Made by a program: the position numbers and the translations under genes. A stretch of 64,000 nt of DNA from JAJRPT01 sp965661945 (GTDB lineage Bacteria > Bacteroidota > Ignavibacteria > Kapaibacteriales > UBA2268), in assembly GCA_965661945.1 (NCBI GenBank), contig CBFIFP010000001.1, forward strand, positions 558,001 to 622,000, in the 5' to 3' direction. Positions 20,501 to 26,702 of this stretch are shown piece after piece (positions within the stretch are counted from its first letter, which is position 1; every line of letters starts with the position of its first letter). The notes below the pieces were generated by a model that did no database searches, was not told the DNA's origin, and saw only the letters and a list, made by a program, of their open reading frames with translations.

Positions 20501-20840
20501 TGACAACAACTTCTTCGGTCATTTCAGATGAATCTCGTAGTTTAAAGGTAACTTCTGTAGTTTTGTTAGCAGATATTCTTACCTTTACAATTAACTCTTC
20601 CTGACCTACAAAAGTAATTTTTACCTCATATTCACCGGACTCGATATTTGTTACAACAAAAGTACCATCGCTTTTAACAATTGCACCTTTTACTGTTCCT
20701 AAAACTTGGATCGTTGCGCCTACAGCTGGTTTACCATCTGAGGTCTCTACTTTTCCCTTCAATGTTCCATAGATACTGGCTTCTGAATTGTAACTTAAAG
20801 TCAGAAACAACGTAATAAGTACTATAGTCAATCTTTTCAT
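17538..20840 (-). CDS. TonB-dependent receptor with N-terminal carboxypeptidase-regulatory-like domain
   Basis: 1100 residues. Signal peptide (MKRLTIVLITLFLTLSYNSEA), then a beta-sandwich of the CarboxypepD-regulatory type (GTLKGKVETSDGKPAVGATI), a plug domain (YTVRGSRDNQTQVRVDGVDI, GGFSSEFGSALGGVINT) and a long 22-strand-type barrel. This is the SusC-like arrangement, but no SusD gene follows; the giant protein occupies that place. Residues 1050-1061 (17658-17693) read DVDRNGIITQQE, a canonical EF-hand loop close to the last strands. A match to a Bacteroidota promoter lies at 20997-21028, giving a leader of about 150 nt. Likely role: energised import of a large or complexed ligand. Confidence 0.93.
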   Translation of the reverse strand: MKRLTIVLITLFLTLSYNSEASIYGTLKGKVETSDGKPAVGATIQVLGTVKGAIVKSDGTFVVTNIESGEYEVKITFVGQEELIVKVRISANKTTEVTFKLRDSSEMTEEVVVIGDKQMVNKTQIGSQSSFTDTDIRTVTTNNVNQLVALSAGVRNSGTGYTVRGSRDNQTQVRVDGVDITDQFSGGFGGVGRDYFPMVSQSAIEEMQVQTGGFSSEFGSALGGVINTTVGAGRTNRIRGFVNYRTDAPYFNGSSPSNIRLVREDVAIRIENFGEGFKFQGANQNQIEFGIDGPIPFLKNSTFSLSTNNLFEQHRGNSYRILDPAGNNLGQLDNNGSLVRNITPKFAFQITPNTKVIAGGQWGKTNLQNNSWNWLYATDLQTFETRNDENFREVTSSRVTDLTENIYKLGGFELTTVNTYVTLNQTISEKSFFEISARYNLNQQSSGRLLNYDNPSYINGWDFLEPIDNETSIERLNPGSEQIFQPNQAHDYYEGVTIENTLTKDGFQRNAYPIRNIYSGFYEGINSAFGTANPYGINNSFIRHGTGGGYSFQRGTYFQLDGNYNLNFQTNEFFHSFRTGFEVRVNEMHRHANGSPSISNPVGKDIYSDMWGGNLWETDPRALEATQQSRTPWTFAVFVQDQIQFESILVSPGLRLDYFNPMSKFRRADLVDYFIKIEDQYVLNDNNEVVEQDGLFEDSPPQFMLSPRLNISYPITNRQIIKMNYGIYYKVAPLTDMFANYNINHVQVDGLRIGNPNMKPERVNSYEIGYDYQFSDEYAFSVNSYYKDIFNELGVAAVRITPSPYFQTTVSEYGNARGIEFEIRKARSNNHSFRLNYTLSRVMGTADNVNTNLGIQPDRSIPGLEIFPYPLAAYPLGRDIPHDITGIFNLYFLKNDGPSIAGVHILENFDFGLTVNYRSGVPFTVSDMNGNPLGERNADRFPNVFRADLKIRRLLDLGDIFGKSLKGTNVELYLDIFNVTNNRQAVAWNTATKDPDNNLRLTNVQIGQFNATPFYKEGNYADAQSFTINQYDPFGNRIYQADASGFARSDVDRNGIITQQEMFDATLKYYEDQLRFKGNYQLPITVFFGIKVNFQSLLSN
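17658..17693 (-). other. EF-hand calcium-binding loop coding segment in the TonB receptor
   Basis: The codons encode DVDRNGIITQQE, with Asp1, Asp3, Asn5, Gly6, Ile8 and Glu12 as in canonical EF-hands. It lies 40 residues from the C-terminus, in what should be a late barrel loop. Confidence 0.72.
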
Positions 20841-20996
20841 TAAAGCACCTTAAAATTAATTAATATATATTTGCAATTTTGATTAAACAAAGAAAAAAAT
20901 GGAGTGATACTCGCTTAAGTATTAATAAATCTCTTTTAAACTTGAAGTTAGTATAAATTAAAAACATTAATCTCCACTTTTTATATTTAAAACTTT

Positions 20997-21028
20997 CAAA
21001 TATATGAAGTTTTTTTTAAAAAAAACAA
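20997..21028 (-). promoter_or_regulatory. Bacteroidota-type promoter for the TonB receptor operon
   Basis: On the minus strand TTG (21028-21026) and TATATTTG (21004-20997) are separated by 21 bp, matching the -33/-7 form (TTTG, 19-21 bp, TAnnTTTG) of the primary sigma factor in Bacteroidota. The spacer is an A tract and a T tract back to back. Confidence 0.55.
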
Positions 21029-21064
21029 TTCAATCCTAAATTTTTTAAGAAATGTTAATAAATC

Positions 21065-22384
21065 TTAAAATTTGAAATAAACACCATTAACAAATGAAAC
21101 ATTCGAATTAACATTACCATTCTGATTGTAAAATACATTATCATTCTGAAATAACCTAACATCAACACCCATTATATAATTCAATGGTCCAAATATTGGA
21201 ATCTCAGCATAAAACCTACCTGTTGATAAAACTCCACCATTTGATACACCAAAACCTAACCTTCCATTCAAATTAAAATACCTACTCTCCATCAATGAAT
21301 AATCATAAAACAAACTTGCAAAATACACATTATAAGTAATTTCAGATTCTAACTCAGTCAAGATCCCATTTGCCATTCTTCTACCGTCAACCAAATCACC
21401 TCCCAAACCGCCAGCATCTCTATAAGGAATAGTTACTCTTCTATTAACATTAAACTGATATTCACTCAAACCAAACTCAACACCAAGCCTAGAACTCTCA
21501 GACAAGCTAACAGATATAGACTGAGCAAAACTACTAACTCTTCTATTATCAATAGGATTAAAGCCAGTTCTTACAATATCTGACAAGACATTTGACTCAA
21601 ACGAAACATCTTGCAACTTCAAATCTGGCTGCTCATAATTCAAACTCAAAAGTCTTGGTGTCTCTAATAAATAACCACTTAACAGATTATTTTTTTCCAT
21701 TTCATTATAATTACCCCTGATTTTAGATAATCCTCTATTCAAGTTTTCTTTTACAAAATTATTCTCAGCAAACTTTTCATCTAACAAAACATTATCCGAC
21801 AAATAGCTTCCCAAATCTTGACTCACTAAATCTAAACCCTCAAAATTAACTTTCACCTCATCATTTCCCAAAACCTTTATATCACTGTCAAAAACAAACT
21901 CTGAGCCAGCCACATTATCTAACAACTCCAAATCAACCTTTCCAACAGCATCCTTAACATAAATATTATTATTTTTATTTTTAAACTCAGTCAATTCAGA
22001 TAGGGGTACAGAAATCATAAAATTATTCTTAAATACCTCATCATTATAATTAGAATTATCAACTATAGGACTAGATAAAATAAAGAAAACCAAAACTGAA
22101 GCAACCGCAGAATAAAAAACATTTACTCTAATAAAATCAACAAATCTAAACTTAGATTGCTCATCCATTATATACATAAGTAAATTATCTTCCATTTCAT
22201 CTTGTTCTTTCTCTGAAAGCAAATTAACTTTTGCATCCTTCTTTAGAAGATAAGATAACTCCACATACTCTTCAAACTCTGCTTTTTTAGCAGGGTCATT
22301 TGACATATAACTCCTTAACTCCCTATCTTCCTCAATAGTTAATTCGCTATCTATATATTTCCATATTAATTCTTCAAATCTCAT
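21065..22384 (-). CDS. Anti-sigma factor with inner-membrane helix, periplasmic linker and C-terminal outer-membrane barrel
   Basis: I take the ATG at 22384 (MRFEELIWKYIDSELTIEED), which overlaps the sigma-factor stop by 11 nt; a TTG 15 nt upstream is less likely. Residues 1-80 look like a cytoplasmic anti-sigma domain (RELRSYMSNDPAKKAEFEEY). One membrane helix follows at about 89-107 (VNVFYSAVASVLVFFILSS). A polar, low-complexity linker of about 160 residues leads to a C-terminal 160 residues of alternating strands (RLGVEFGLSEYQFNV, YFNLNGRLGFGVSNGG, GPLNYIMGVDVRLF) ending in the outer-membrane signature YFKF. That order matches the dual membrane-spanning anti-sigma factors described in Bacteroides. 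It would let the outer-membrane state signal directly to the sigma factor. Confidence 0.75.
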   Translation of the reverse strand: MRFEELIWKYIDSELTIEEDRELRSYMSNDPAKKAEFEEYVELSYLLKKDAKVNLLSEKEQDEMEDNLLMYIMDEQSKFRFVDFIRVNVFYSAVASVLVFFILSSPIVDNSNYNDEVFKNNFMISVPLSELTEFKNKNNNIYVKDAVGKVDLELLDNVAGSEFVFDSDIKVLGNDEVKVNFEGLDLVSQDLGSYLSDNVLLDEKFAENNFVKENLNRGLSKIRGNYNEMEKNNLLSGYLLETPRLLSLNYEQPDLKLQDVSFESNVLSDIVRTGFNPIDNRRVSSFAQSISVSLSESSRLGVEFGLSEYQFNVNRRVTIPYRDAGGLGGDLVDGRRMANGILTELESEITYNVYFASLFYDYSLMESRYFNLNGRLGFGVSNGGVLSTGRFYAEIPIFGPLNYIMGVDVRLFQNDNVFYNQNGNVNSNVSFVNGVYFKF

Positions 22385-22931
22385 TGATTTCACTAACAAT
22401 TGGTTTCAATAATTTTTTTAATATCTTTCTCGCCCTATGAACTCTTATCTTCACAAGATTCAAATCCAAATCTAACACCTTAGAAATCTCGTCATAAGAC
22501 AGCTCTTCATACTCCCTTAGTAATATCACCTCTCTATAAGTCTCAGGTAAATTATCAATTACCTTATCAATATATTCCCTAAGTAAAACATCTTCATTAA
22601 TATACTGAGGACGAGTTCCTTCCTCATACTCAACAAAATTCTTTTTATTTCGATGATAATTCAAACAAGTATTTTTAGCTATTGTAAAAAGCCAAGCAGT
22701 AAAATTATTACCAGAGTAACTTGAGCGGTTCTCATAAACTTTAATAAAAGTCTCCTGAGTAGCATCTTTTGCTAAGCTACTATCCCCAAGAATCTTAGTA
22801 CAATATCTATAAACTCCTATATTATGTTTTCTAAATAAAATTTGAAACGCCTCAGCATTCCCCTCTCTGACTTTTTTATCAAAGTCATTCGATTCAAATT
22901 CTGGTTTCATATTTTTATTATTAAAAAACAT
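22374..22931 (-). CDS. ECF-family RNA polymerase sigma factor
   Basis: 185 residues. Region 2 is clear (AFQILFRKHNIGVYRYCTKI, DATQETFIKVYENRSSYSG, FTAWLFTIAKNTCLNYHR) and region 4 is clear (NLPETYREVILLREYEELSY then DEISKVLDLDLNLVKIRVHR). The ATG at 22931 or one seven codons later (MKPEFESNDF) could be the start. The gene overlaps the anti-sigma gene downstream, so the pair is translationally coupled. The large envelope operon just downstream on the same strand is a plausible target, but its promoter looks housekeeping-like, so this remains inference. Confidence 0.93.
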   Translation of the reverse strand: MFFNNKNMKPEFESNDFDKKVREGNAEAFQILFRKHNIGVYRYCTKILGDSSLAKDATQETFIKVYENRSSYSGNNFTAWLFTIAKNTCLNYHRNKKNFVEYEEGTRPQYINEDVLLREYIDKVIDNLPETYREVILLREYEELSYDEISKVLDLDLNLVKIRVHRARKILKKLLKPIVSEINEI

Positions 22932-23055
22932 TTTTTTACTTTTGTTTTATTACTTAGCAAAACAACACATCAAACAATTAAAAAGTTACACTTTAATTTT
23001 ATTTTATTTAAAATAAAATTAAATTAATAGTTATATTTTTAAATAAATATTTGTT

Positions 23056-23646
23056 TTATTTATTACTTAAAATACTTTCAACATATTTTCCTAAAATATC
23101 AAATTCTAAATTGATTTTTCCACCAACTTTCCAATCTTTTAAATTTGTATTTCCAAATGTATGAGGAATAATCGCTACATTTAATATATTACTCTCAACA
23201 TTTGCTACAGTCAAACTAATTCCATTCAAACAAATTGAGCCAACACTTACAACATATTTTTTAAATTCTACTGGAAATTGAATCCCAACCAACCAATCAG
23301 TCTTCTCTTTCTGTATTTTTTTTACCTGACCAACGCAATCAACATGTCCCTGAACATAATGTCCCCCCAATCTATCACCAACACGCAAAGCTCGCTCTAA
23401 ATTCACCTTTTTGCCTACCTTAAAATCCCCCAAAGTAGTCTTTCTTAAAGTTTCCTCAATTGCAATTACCTCAAAACAATTATTGTTAAACGAAATGACA
23501 GTCTGACAACAACCATCAACCGCAATAGAATCATCAACTTTAACATCACTAATTACCTTATTGGCATTAATTTTTAATTTCTTTCCACCGCCTAAGTGGG
23601 TAATACTCTCAATAGTGCCTATTTCTTCTATTAATCCTGTAAACAT
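23056..23646 (-). CDS. ribE: Riboflavin synthase alpha subunit
   Basis: 196 residues. The N-terminus MFTGLIEEIGTI is the family signature, and two lumazine-binding repeats are present (the first with VDDSIAVDGCCQTVISFN, the second with VGSICLNGISLTVANV). LGGHYVQGHVDCVG marks the start of the second repeat. The enzyme dismutates two 6,7-dimethyl-8-ribityllumazine molecules to riboflavin in the cytoplasm. It stands alone, without other rib genes; no FMN riboswitch was recognised in the 184 nt upstream. Confidence 0.96.
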   Translation of the reverse strand: MFTGLIEEIGTIESITHLGGGKKLKINANKVISDVKVDDSIAVDGCCQTVISFNNNCFEVIAIEETLRKTTLGDFKVGKKVNLERALRVGDRLGGHYVQGHVDCVGQVKKIQKEKTDWLVGIQFPVEFKKYVVSVGSICLNGISLTVANVESNILNVAIIPHTFGNTNLKDWKVGGKINLEFDILGKYVESILSNK

Positions 23647-23744
23647 TTTTATTTTTATTTAAATTGACATAACTGCATTAATGACGTAAAAACAAGATAA
23701 ACATTATTATATTTAATTTATTTATCAATCAGTAAATAAAAAAG

Positions 23745-23776
23745 TTGGAAATATAAATTAAATTTATCTATATTTG
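23745..23776 (+). promoter_or_regulatory. Bacteroidota-type promoter for the TerB-like pair
   Basis: TTG (23745-23747) and TATATTTG (23769-23776) are separated by 21 bp, matching the -33/-7 consensus of the group. The expected transcription start is about 45 nt before the ATG at 23831. Confidence 0.55.
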
Positions 23777-23830
23777 TAGTCTTAAATATACAAAAATAAA
23801 AAATAATTAATTTAATAAGAGAAGATTTAT

Positions 23831-24343
23831 ATGTCTGTTCAAGAAAATTACACCTCAACAGAATGGGAGATACTAGAAAAATCAGCATTCTGGGTATTCC
23901 ACGAAGTAGCAAATGCAGACGGCAATATCGATAAAAAAGAAAGAAAAGCTTTTTTACAAGTTTTACAGAATCATAAAGAATTTAACAATGACCTTACTAA
24001 AGAAGTTTTACTTAGTGTTGGCAAAAACTACAATGATGATTTCGTAATTGACACTTCCGGTATGGAAGAAGGTTTTAAAAGATTAACATCAATTTTAGAA
24101 GAAAAATCAACATATAAAGAAGCACTTAACTTCAAAAAAACTCTTATAGCTATTGGAATTTACATCGGAAATAGTTCTGGTGGAATGTTTAGTTCTAAAT
24201 TTAGTGATGAAGAAGTTGAAGCTCTAAAAAAAGTTGGACTTATGCTTGGTGTTACAGAAAATCAACTTCAGCAACCGCCAAGTATTAAAGATTTGATTGA
24301 CTCAATTAAAAAAATAACTCATAAACTCATTAAAAATTTATAG
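23831..24343 (+). CDS. TerB-like helical protein, first of a tandem pair
   Basis: 170 residues, soluble, no signal peptide. The segment SAFWVFHEVANADGNIDKKE followed by a long helical body resembles the first half of TerB-type (tellurite-resistance B-like) domains, with an acidic loop that could bind a metal. A second block (LIAIGIYIGNSSGGMFSSKF, then SDEEVEALKKVG) is shared with the next gene. ATG at 23831 follows AGAGAAG. Function unknown. It retains near-equal G and C on its coding strand, unlike its G-rich neighbour, and sits at a strand-composition switch. Confidence 0.72.
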   Translation: MSVQENYTSTEWEILEKSAFWVFHEVANADGNIDKKERKAFLQVLQNHKEFNNDLTKEVLLSVGKNYNDDFVIDTSGMEEGFKRLTSILEEKSTYKEALNFKKTLIAIGIYIGNSSGGMFSSKFSDEEVEALKKVGLMLGVTENQLQQPPSIKDLIDSIKKITHKLIKNL

Positions 24344-24351
24344 GATTCCAA

Positions 24352-24846
24352 ATGAAATACAAAGATTATTTAGATGAAGACGAATGGAGAACAATTCAAT
24401 TCGCTCTTATGTGGGTCTTTAGAGGTGTTGCTGGTGCTGATGGTAAAATTGATAAGGAAGAACAAGTTGCTCTTAATAAGGTTATTAAATCTTATAACAA
24501 TTTTGATAATTCCTTTATTAAAGAAGTTTTTAAGACTTTAGAGGAAAATCCTGGTATTATCTTTCGTCAAAGTATCAACGATCATAGAGATTACAGAAAA
24601 GGTCTTGATGAGGTTGCTTCCATTCTTGACTCTAAGGTACCTTTAGATGTTTCTTTGATTTTTAAAAAGGTTCTTACTGTCGCTGGAATTTTTGTTGCTA
24701 ATTCTTCCGGTGAAATGACTGGTAGCAAAATCAGCAAAGAAGAGGTTGAACAACTTTCTAAACTTGCTTTTCATCTGAAAATTAGTATGGAAGATTTGAG
24801 GGCAGAACCCACTATCGACCATATTCTTAAACTTTTTGTTAAATAA
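24352..24846 (+). CDS. TerB-like helical protein, second of a tandem pair
   Basis: 164 residues, clearly homologous to the preceding protein along its whole length: ALMWVFRGVAGADGKIDKEE corresponds to SAFWVFHEVANADGNIDKKE, and VAGIFVANSSGEMTGSKISK to the block near residue 115 of the first. The identity is low enough for an old duplication. It begins 8 nt after the first gene's stop, so the two are cotranscribed and may form a heteromer. Its coding strand is strongly G-rich (18 G against 5 C in 24421-24480). An intrinsic terminator follows. Confidence 0.72.
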   Translation: MKYKDYLDEDEWRTIQFALMWVFRGVAGADGKIDKEEQVALNKVIKSYNNFDNSFIKEVFKTLEENPGIIFRQSINDHRDYRKGLDEVASILDSKVPLDVSLIFKKVLTVAGIFVANSSGEMTGSKISKEEVEQLSKLAFHLKISMEDLRAEPTIDHILKLFVK

Positions 24847-24872
24847 ACCACTTTTTAGTGGTTTTTTTTTGT
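24846..24872 (+). terminator. Intrinsic terminator of the TerB-like pair
   Basis: AACCACT (24846-24852) pairs with AGTGGTT (24857-24863) around TTTT, followed by eight or more T. The stem overlaps the stop codon. Confidence 0.82.
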
Positions 24873-24920
24873 TCTTTTTTTATTTTTCATTTTTTTAAGA
24901 ACTTTAGAAGTATTAAAAGA

Positions 24921-25150
24921 CCTCACCCTAACCCTCTCCTAAAGTAGAGGGCTTTTAGGTTTTTTGTAGTAAAGTGTGTTTTTTGGTTTTTTGAGAACTT
25001 GGAACTTGCCGTTTTACAATGGGTTGCCGATTGTGGCTAATATTGTGTGCAAGGGATTCCGCTATTTTTTGTTCAACTTCTCCGAAGTTGTGGGGGCGGG
25101 CGTGGTTTCTTTTTTCTAAAAATATTGAACTCCTCTGGAGTTTTTTAGTG
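24921..25150. repeat. Intergenic repeat block with second copy of the 79-bp repeat
   Basis: A CTCACCCTAACCCTCTCC-type sequence begins near 24921, a form seen in many Bacteroidota intergenic regions. The second copy of the 79-bp repeat lies at 24976-25054. Two short inverted pieces follow (AACTTCTCCGAAGTT near 25075 and AACTCCTCTGGAGTT near 25128). No gene is supported here. Confidence 0.6.
24976..25054 (+). repeat. 79-bp dispersed repeat, copy 2
   Basis: Aligned without gaps to 5107-5185, seven substitutions in 79 positions. Same orientation, 19.9 kb apart. Confidence 0.75.
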
Positions 25151-25161
25151 TTACTGAAAGG

Positions 25162-25440
25162 TTGGATTGTATTAATAAGGTTTTGATGGCTTTGGAATGC
25201 TTTATTAAAATTTCTTTTAGTGTTGATAAGCAGTTGAAAAAATTGTATGATGAAGAGGAGTGTGAGTTGCACACTGAGGAGTCTCTTTTGGAACATATTG
25301 ATTTTTATGATGTGGAGCTTAATAAGCTTGAAAGGTCTGTTGATGATGGTTTGTTTTCTGATATTTTTAAGGAGATTGAGTTTATTGAGAGTAAGGGGTG
25401 TTTGGATGAGAGTTTTAATGAGATTAAGTTGGGTGTTTGA
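25162..25440 (+). CDS. Small acidic protein of unknown function, possibly 5'-truncated
   Basis: 92 codons from a TTG at 25162 preceded by GAAAGG; the next possible start is an ATG at 25186. The product is acidic and helical (KQLKKLYDEEECELHTEES, LLEHIDFYDVELNKLERSVD, GLFSDIFKEIEFIESKGC). The G-rich, GAG/TTG-heavy codon use matches genes on the right side of the window, which argues that it is, or was, coding. The open frame continues upstream into repeat sequence without an ATG, so this may be the C-terminal remnant of a longer gene. I recognise no family. Confidence 0.5.
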   Translation: MDCINKVLMALECFIKISFSVDKQLKKLYDEEECELHTEESLLEHIDFYDVELNKLERSVDDGLFSDIFKEIEFIESKGCLDESFNEIKLGV

Positions 25441-25552
25441 TTTTTTTATTTGTTTTTTGAAGTTTGTCTAATGTTGTTTTATCTTTATATTTTATTAGAC
25501 GTTATTGTTATTTTATTATGTTATTTTTTTATATTTGTGTTGTTTGATGTTT

Positions 25553-25604
25553 AAGTAATATTACCTAAATTGTTCGTTTTTTTAATTATTAAGTAAATTT
25601 ACCT
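25553..25604. promoter_or_regulatory. Twin palindromic operator-like sites
   Basis: AAGTAATATTACCT (25553-25566) and AAGTAAATTTACCT (25591-25604) agree at 12 of 14 positions. Each contains a perfect 10-bp palindrome (GTAATATTAC and GTAAATTTAC). They lie 38 bp apart, about 3.6 helical turns, and 86-137 bp before the small-ORF cluster. This is the look of paired binding sites for a dimeric repressor. No regulator gene is adjacent. Confidence 0.55.
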
Positions 25605-25689
25605 GTTAAGTTTGTGGGCGTTTGATACGATAATATTGGTAGAACGGGATTTTTAAATATTATTTATAACATTATTCATGGAGGATAAA

Positions 25690-25953
25690 ATGTTAAATTT
25701 ACGTCAGGATTTTGATTAAAATTCTAAAATGTTAGAATTAAATGCAATAAGAATTAGTGCATTAGAAGAAAAATTGTCAAAATCAAAAAATACGATTGAA
25801 AAGTTAAAAAATGCAATGTCAACTATTAAGAATAATGATAAGTTGAAAAGGAAATTTGAGGAAAGGATTGTGCAAGAAAGCGATTATGCATTGGAGATTC
25901 TTTTTCAAATTAAGGATTATAGAAAAAAGATTCAAAGCAAAATAGCATCTTAA
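25690..25953 (+). CDS. Small coiled-coil protein with an in-frame TAA at codon 10
   Basis: A strong ribosome-binding site (GGAGG, 5 nt spacing) precedes ATG 25690, which reads MLNLRQDFD and then TAA (25717-25719). The same frame continues NSK and a second ATG at 25729, giving 74 residues (MLELNAIRISALEEKLSKSK, then charged helix, ending YRKKIQSKIAS). Without the TAA the protein would be 87 residues. Either the gene has a nonsense mutation, or the 9-codon frame is a leader with reinitiation at 25729, which lacks its own good binding site. The predicted product is a basic coiled coil. Family not recognised. Confidence 0.5.
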
Positions 25954-25967
25954 TTTAAACTTTTTAA

Positions 25968-26387
25968 ATGTAAATAAGAGAAAATACATATAGAAATAAT
26001 CTTTATACTTCTGAGCAAGATATTCTTAGAAAAATTAAGCAATCTAAGAGAAGTATCCAGGATATTAAGGTTGGATTAGCTTCTTTTAACGCTGAAGATT
26101 CGGAACAAGATAGTTATCTTTTGGAACTTCAGAAAGAGAGAAAGAAGTATAATAAGTTACTTAGGGATTTAGGAGTTGTTAAAGGACGGAACAAACAAAT
26201 AAATTCTAAAAGGGAACTTAATATCCAACTAAAAGAATTAAGAGAAGAAAAAAGAGGAACTTCGCCTTCTGGGAATGATGATATTCTTAAAAGTAAATTT
26301 CAATATGATTCTTTTTCTTATAATTTTAGAAGTTATAAAAAGAGTTCTTTTGAGCAGAAACAAATTATTGATAGTATAATTTATTAA
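25968..26387 (+). CDS. Charged coiled-coil protein whose ATG is followed directly by TAA
   Basis: ATG at 25968 is followed by an in-frame TAA (25971-25973); the frame then stays open for 137 codons: IRENTYRNNLYTSEQDILRK, a highly charged helical body (LELQKERKKYNKLLRDLGV, LKELREEKRGTSPSGN), ending KKSSFEQKQIIDSIIY. Other possible starts are non-ATG (TTG at 26121). The codon pattern before the TTG is as protein-like as after it, so the true product probably begins near 25974. This is the second early in-frame TAA in the cluster. No family recognised. Confidence 0.5.
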
Positions 26388-26402
26388 AAGGAGTTAGTAA
26401 GA

Positions 26403-26576
26403 ATGGAATCAAATAGTTTGGGTTATTCAAACAATTTAGAACAAGACGAGTATATTTGCGATAATTGGGCTGTAGAAATTCGCAATAATAATAATATTGA
26501 AGATGTTTTGGAAGATAATACATTTAATGATGTGGAACTTATTTTCAAAGAAATCAAGCAATCAATTAGCAACTGA
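26403..26576 (+). CDS. 57-residue acidic protein of unknown function
   Basis: ATG 26403 with AAGGAG nine nt upstream; the frame reads MESNSLGYSNNLEQDEYICD, then NWAVEIRNNNNIEDVLED, and ends KEIKQSISN before TGA. Intact, acidic, with a single cysteine and no membrane segment. It follows the charged coiled-coil ORF by 15 nt and precedes a 16-codon ORF by 4 nt. I do not recognise it. Confidence 0.55.
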   Translation: MESNSLGYSNNLEQDEYICDNWAVEIRNNNNIEDVLEDNTFNDVELIFKEIKQSISN

Positions 26577-26580
26577 TAAA

Positions 26581-26631
26581 ATGGGTCGCAAGGGATTGCA
26601 ACATGGAGGAACTTCTCATTTTACAAAATAA
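26581..26631 (+). CDS. 16-residue basic peptide ORF
   Basis: ATG 26581 to TAA 26629-26631 encodes MGRKGLQHGGTSHFTK. It starts 4 nt after the TGA of the 57-residue ORF, so it would rely on translational coupling, and ends exactly where a hairpin terminator begins. Such a short ORF could arise by chance; its placement and its basic, glycine-rich content are the only support. Confidence 0.25.
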   Translation: MGRKGLQHGGTSHFTK

Positions 26632-26682
26632 TAAAAACTACTAGGTGGCTTGGATTCACAAGGAAATTAGTTTTTATTTTTT
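26630..26682 (+). terminator. Terminator-like hairpin of the small-ORF cluster
   Basis: AATAAAAACTA (26630-26640) pairs with TAGTTTTTATT (26668-26678), perfect 11 bp with a 27-nt loop, followed by TTTT. The long loop and AT-only pairs make it weaker than the others in this window. Confidence 0.5.
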
Positions 26683-26702
26683 AAAACCACTAATTGAAAA
26701 TA

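Noticed and set aside
23647..23830. FMN riboswitch upstream of riboflavin synthase
   Set aside because: The 184-nt leader lacks the conserved AGGGT/GGTG elements of the FMN aptamer.
24955..25296. 113-codon minus-strand frame over the second repeat copy
   Set aside because: It crosses the 79-bp repeat and lies antisense to the better-supported small acidic ORF; composition is not gene-like.
24850..25700. Replication origin at the composition switch
   Set aside because: No cluster of TTATNCACA-type boxes and no dnaA, parAB or gidA nearby; kept only as a composition finding.
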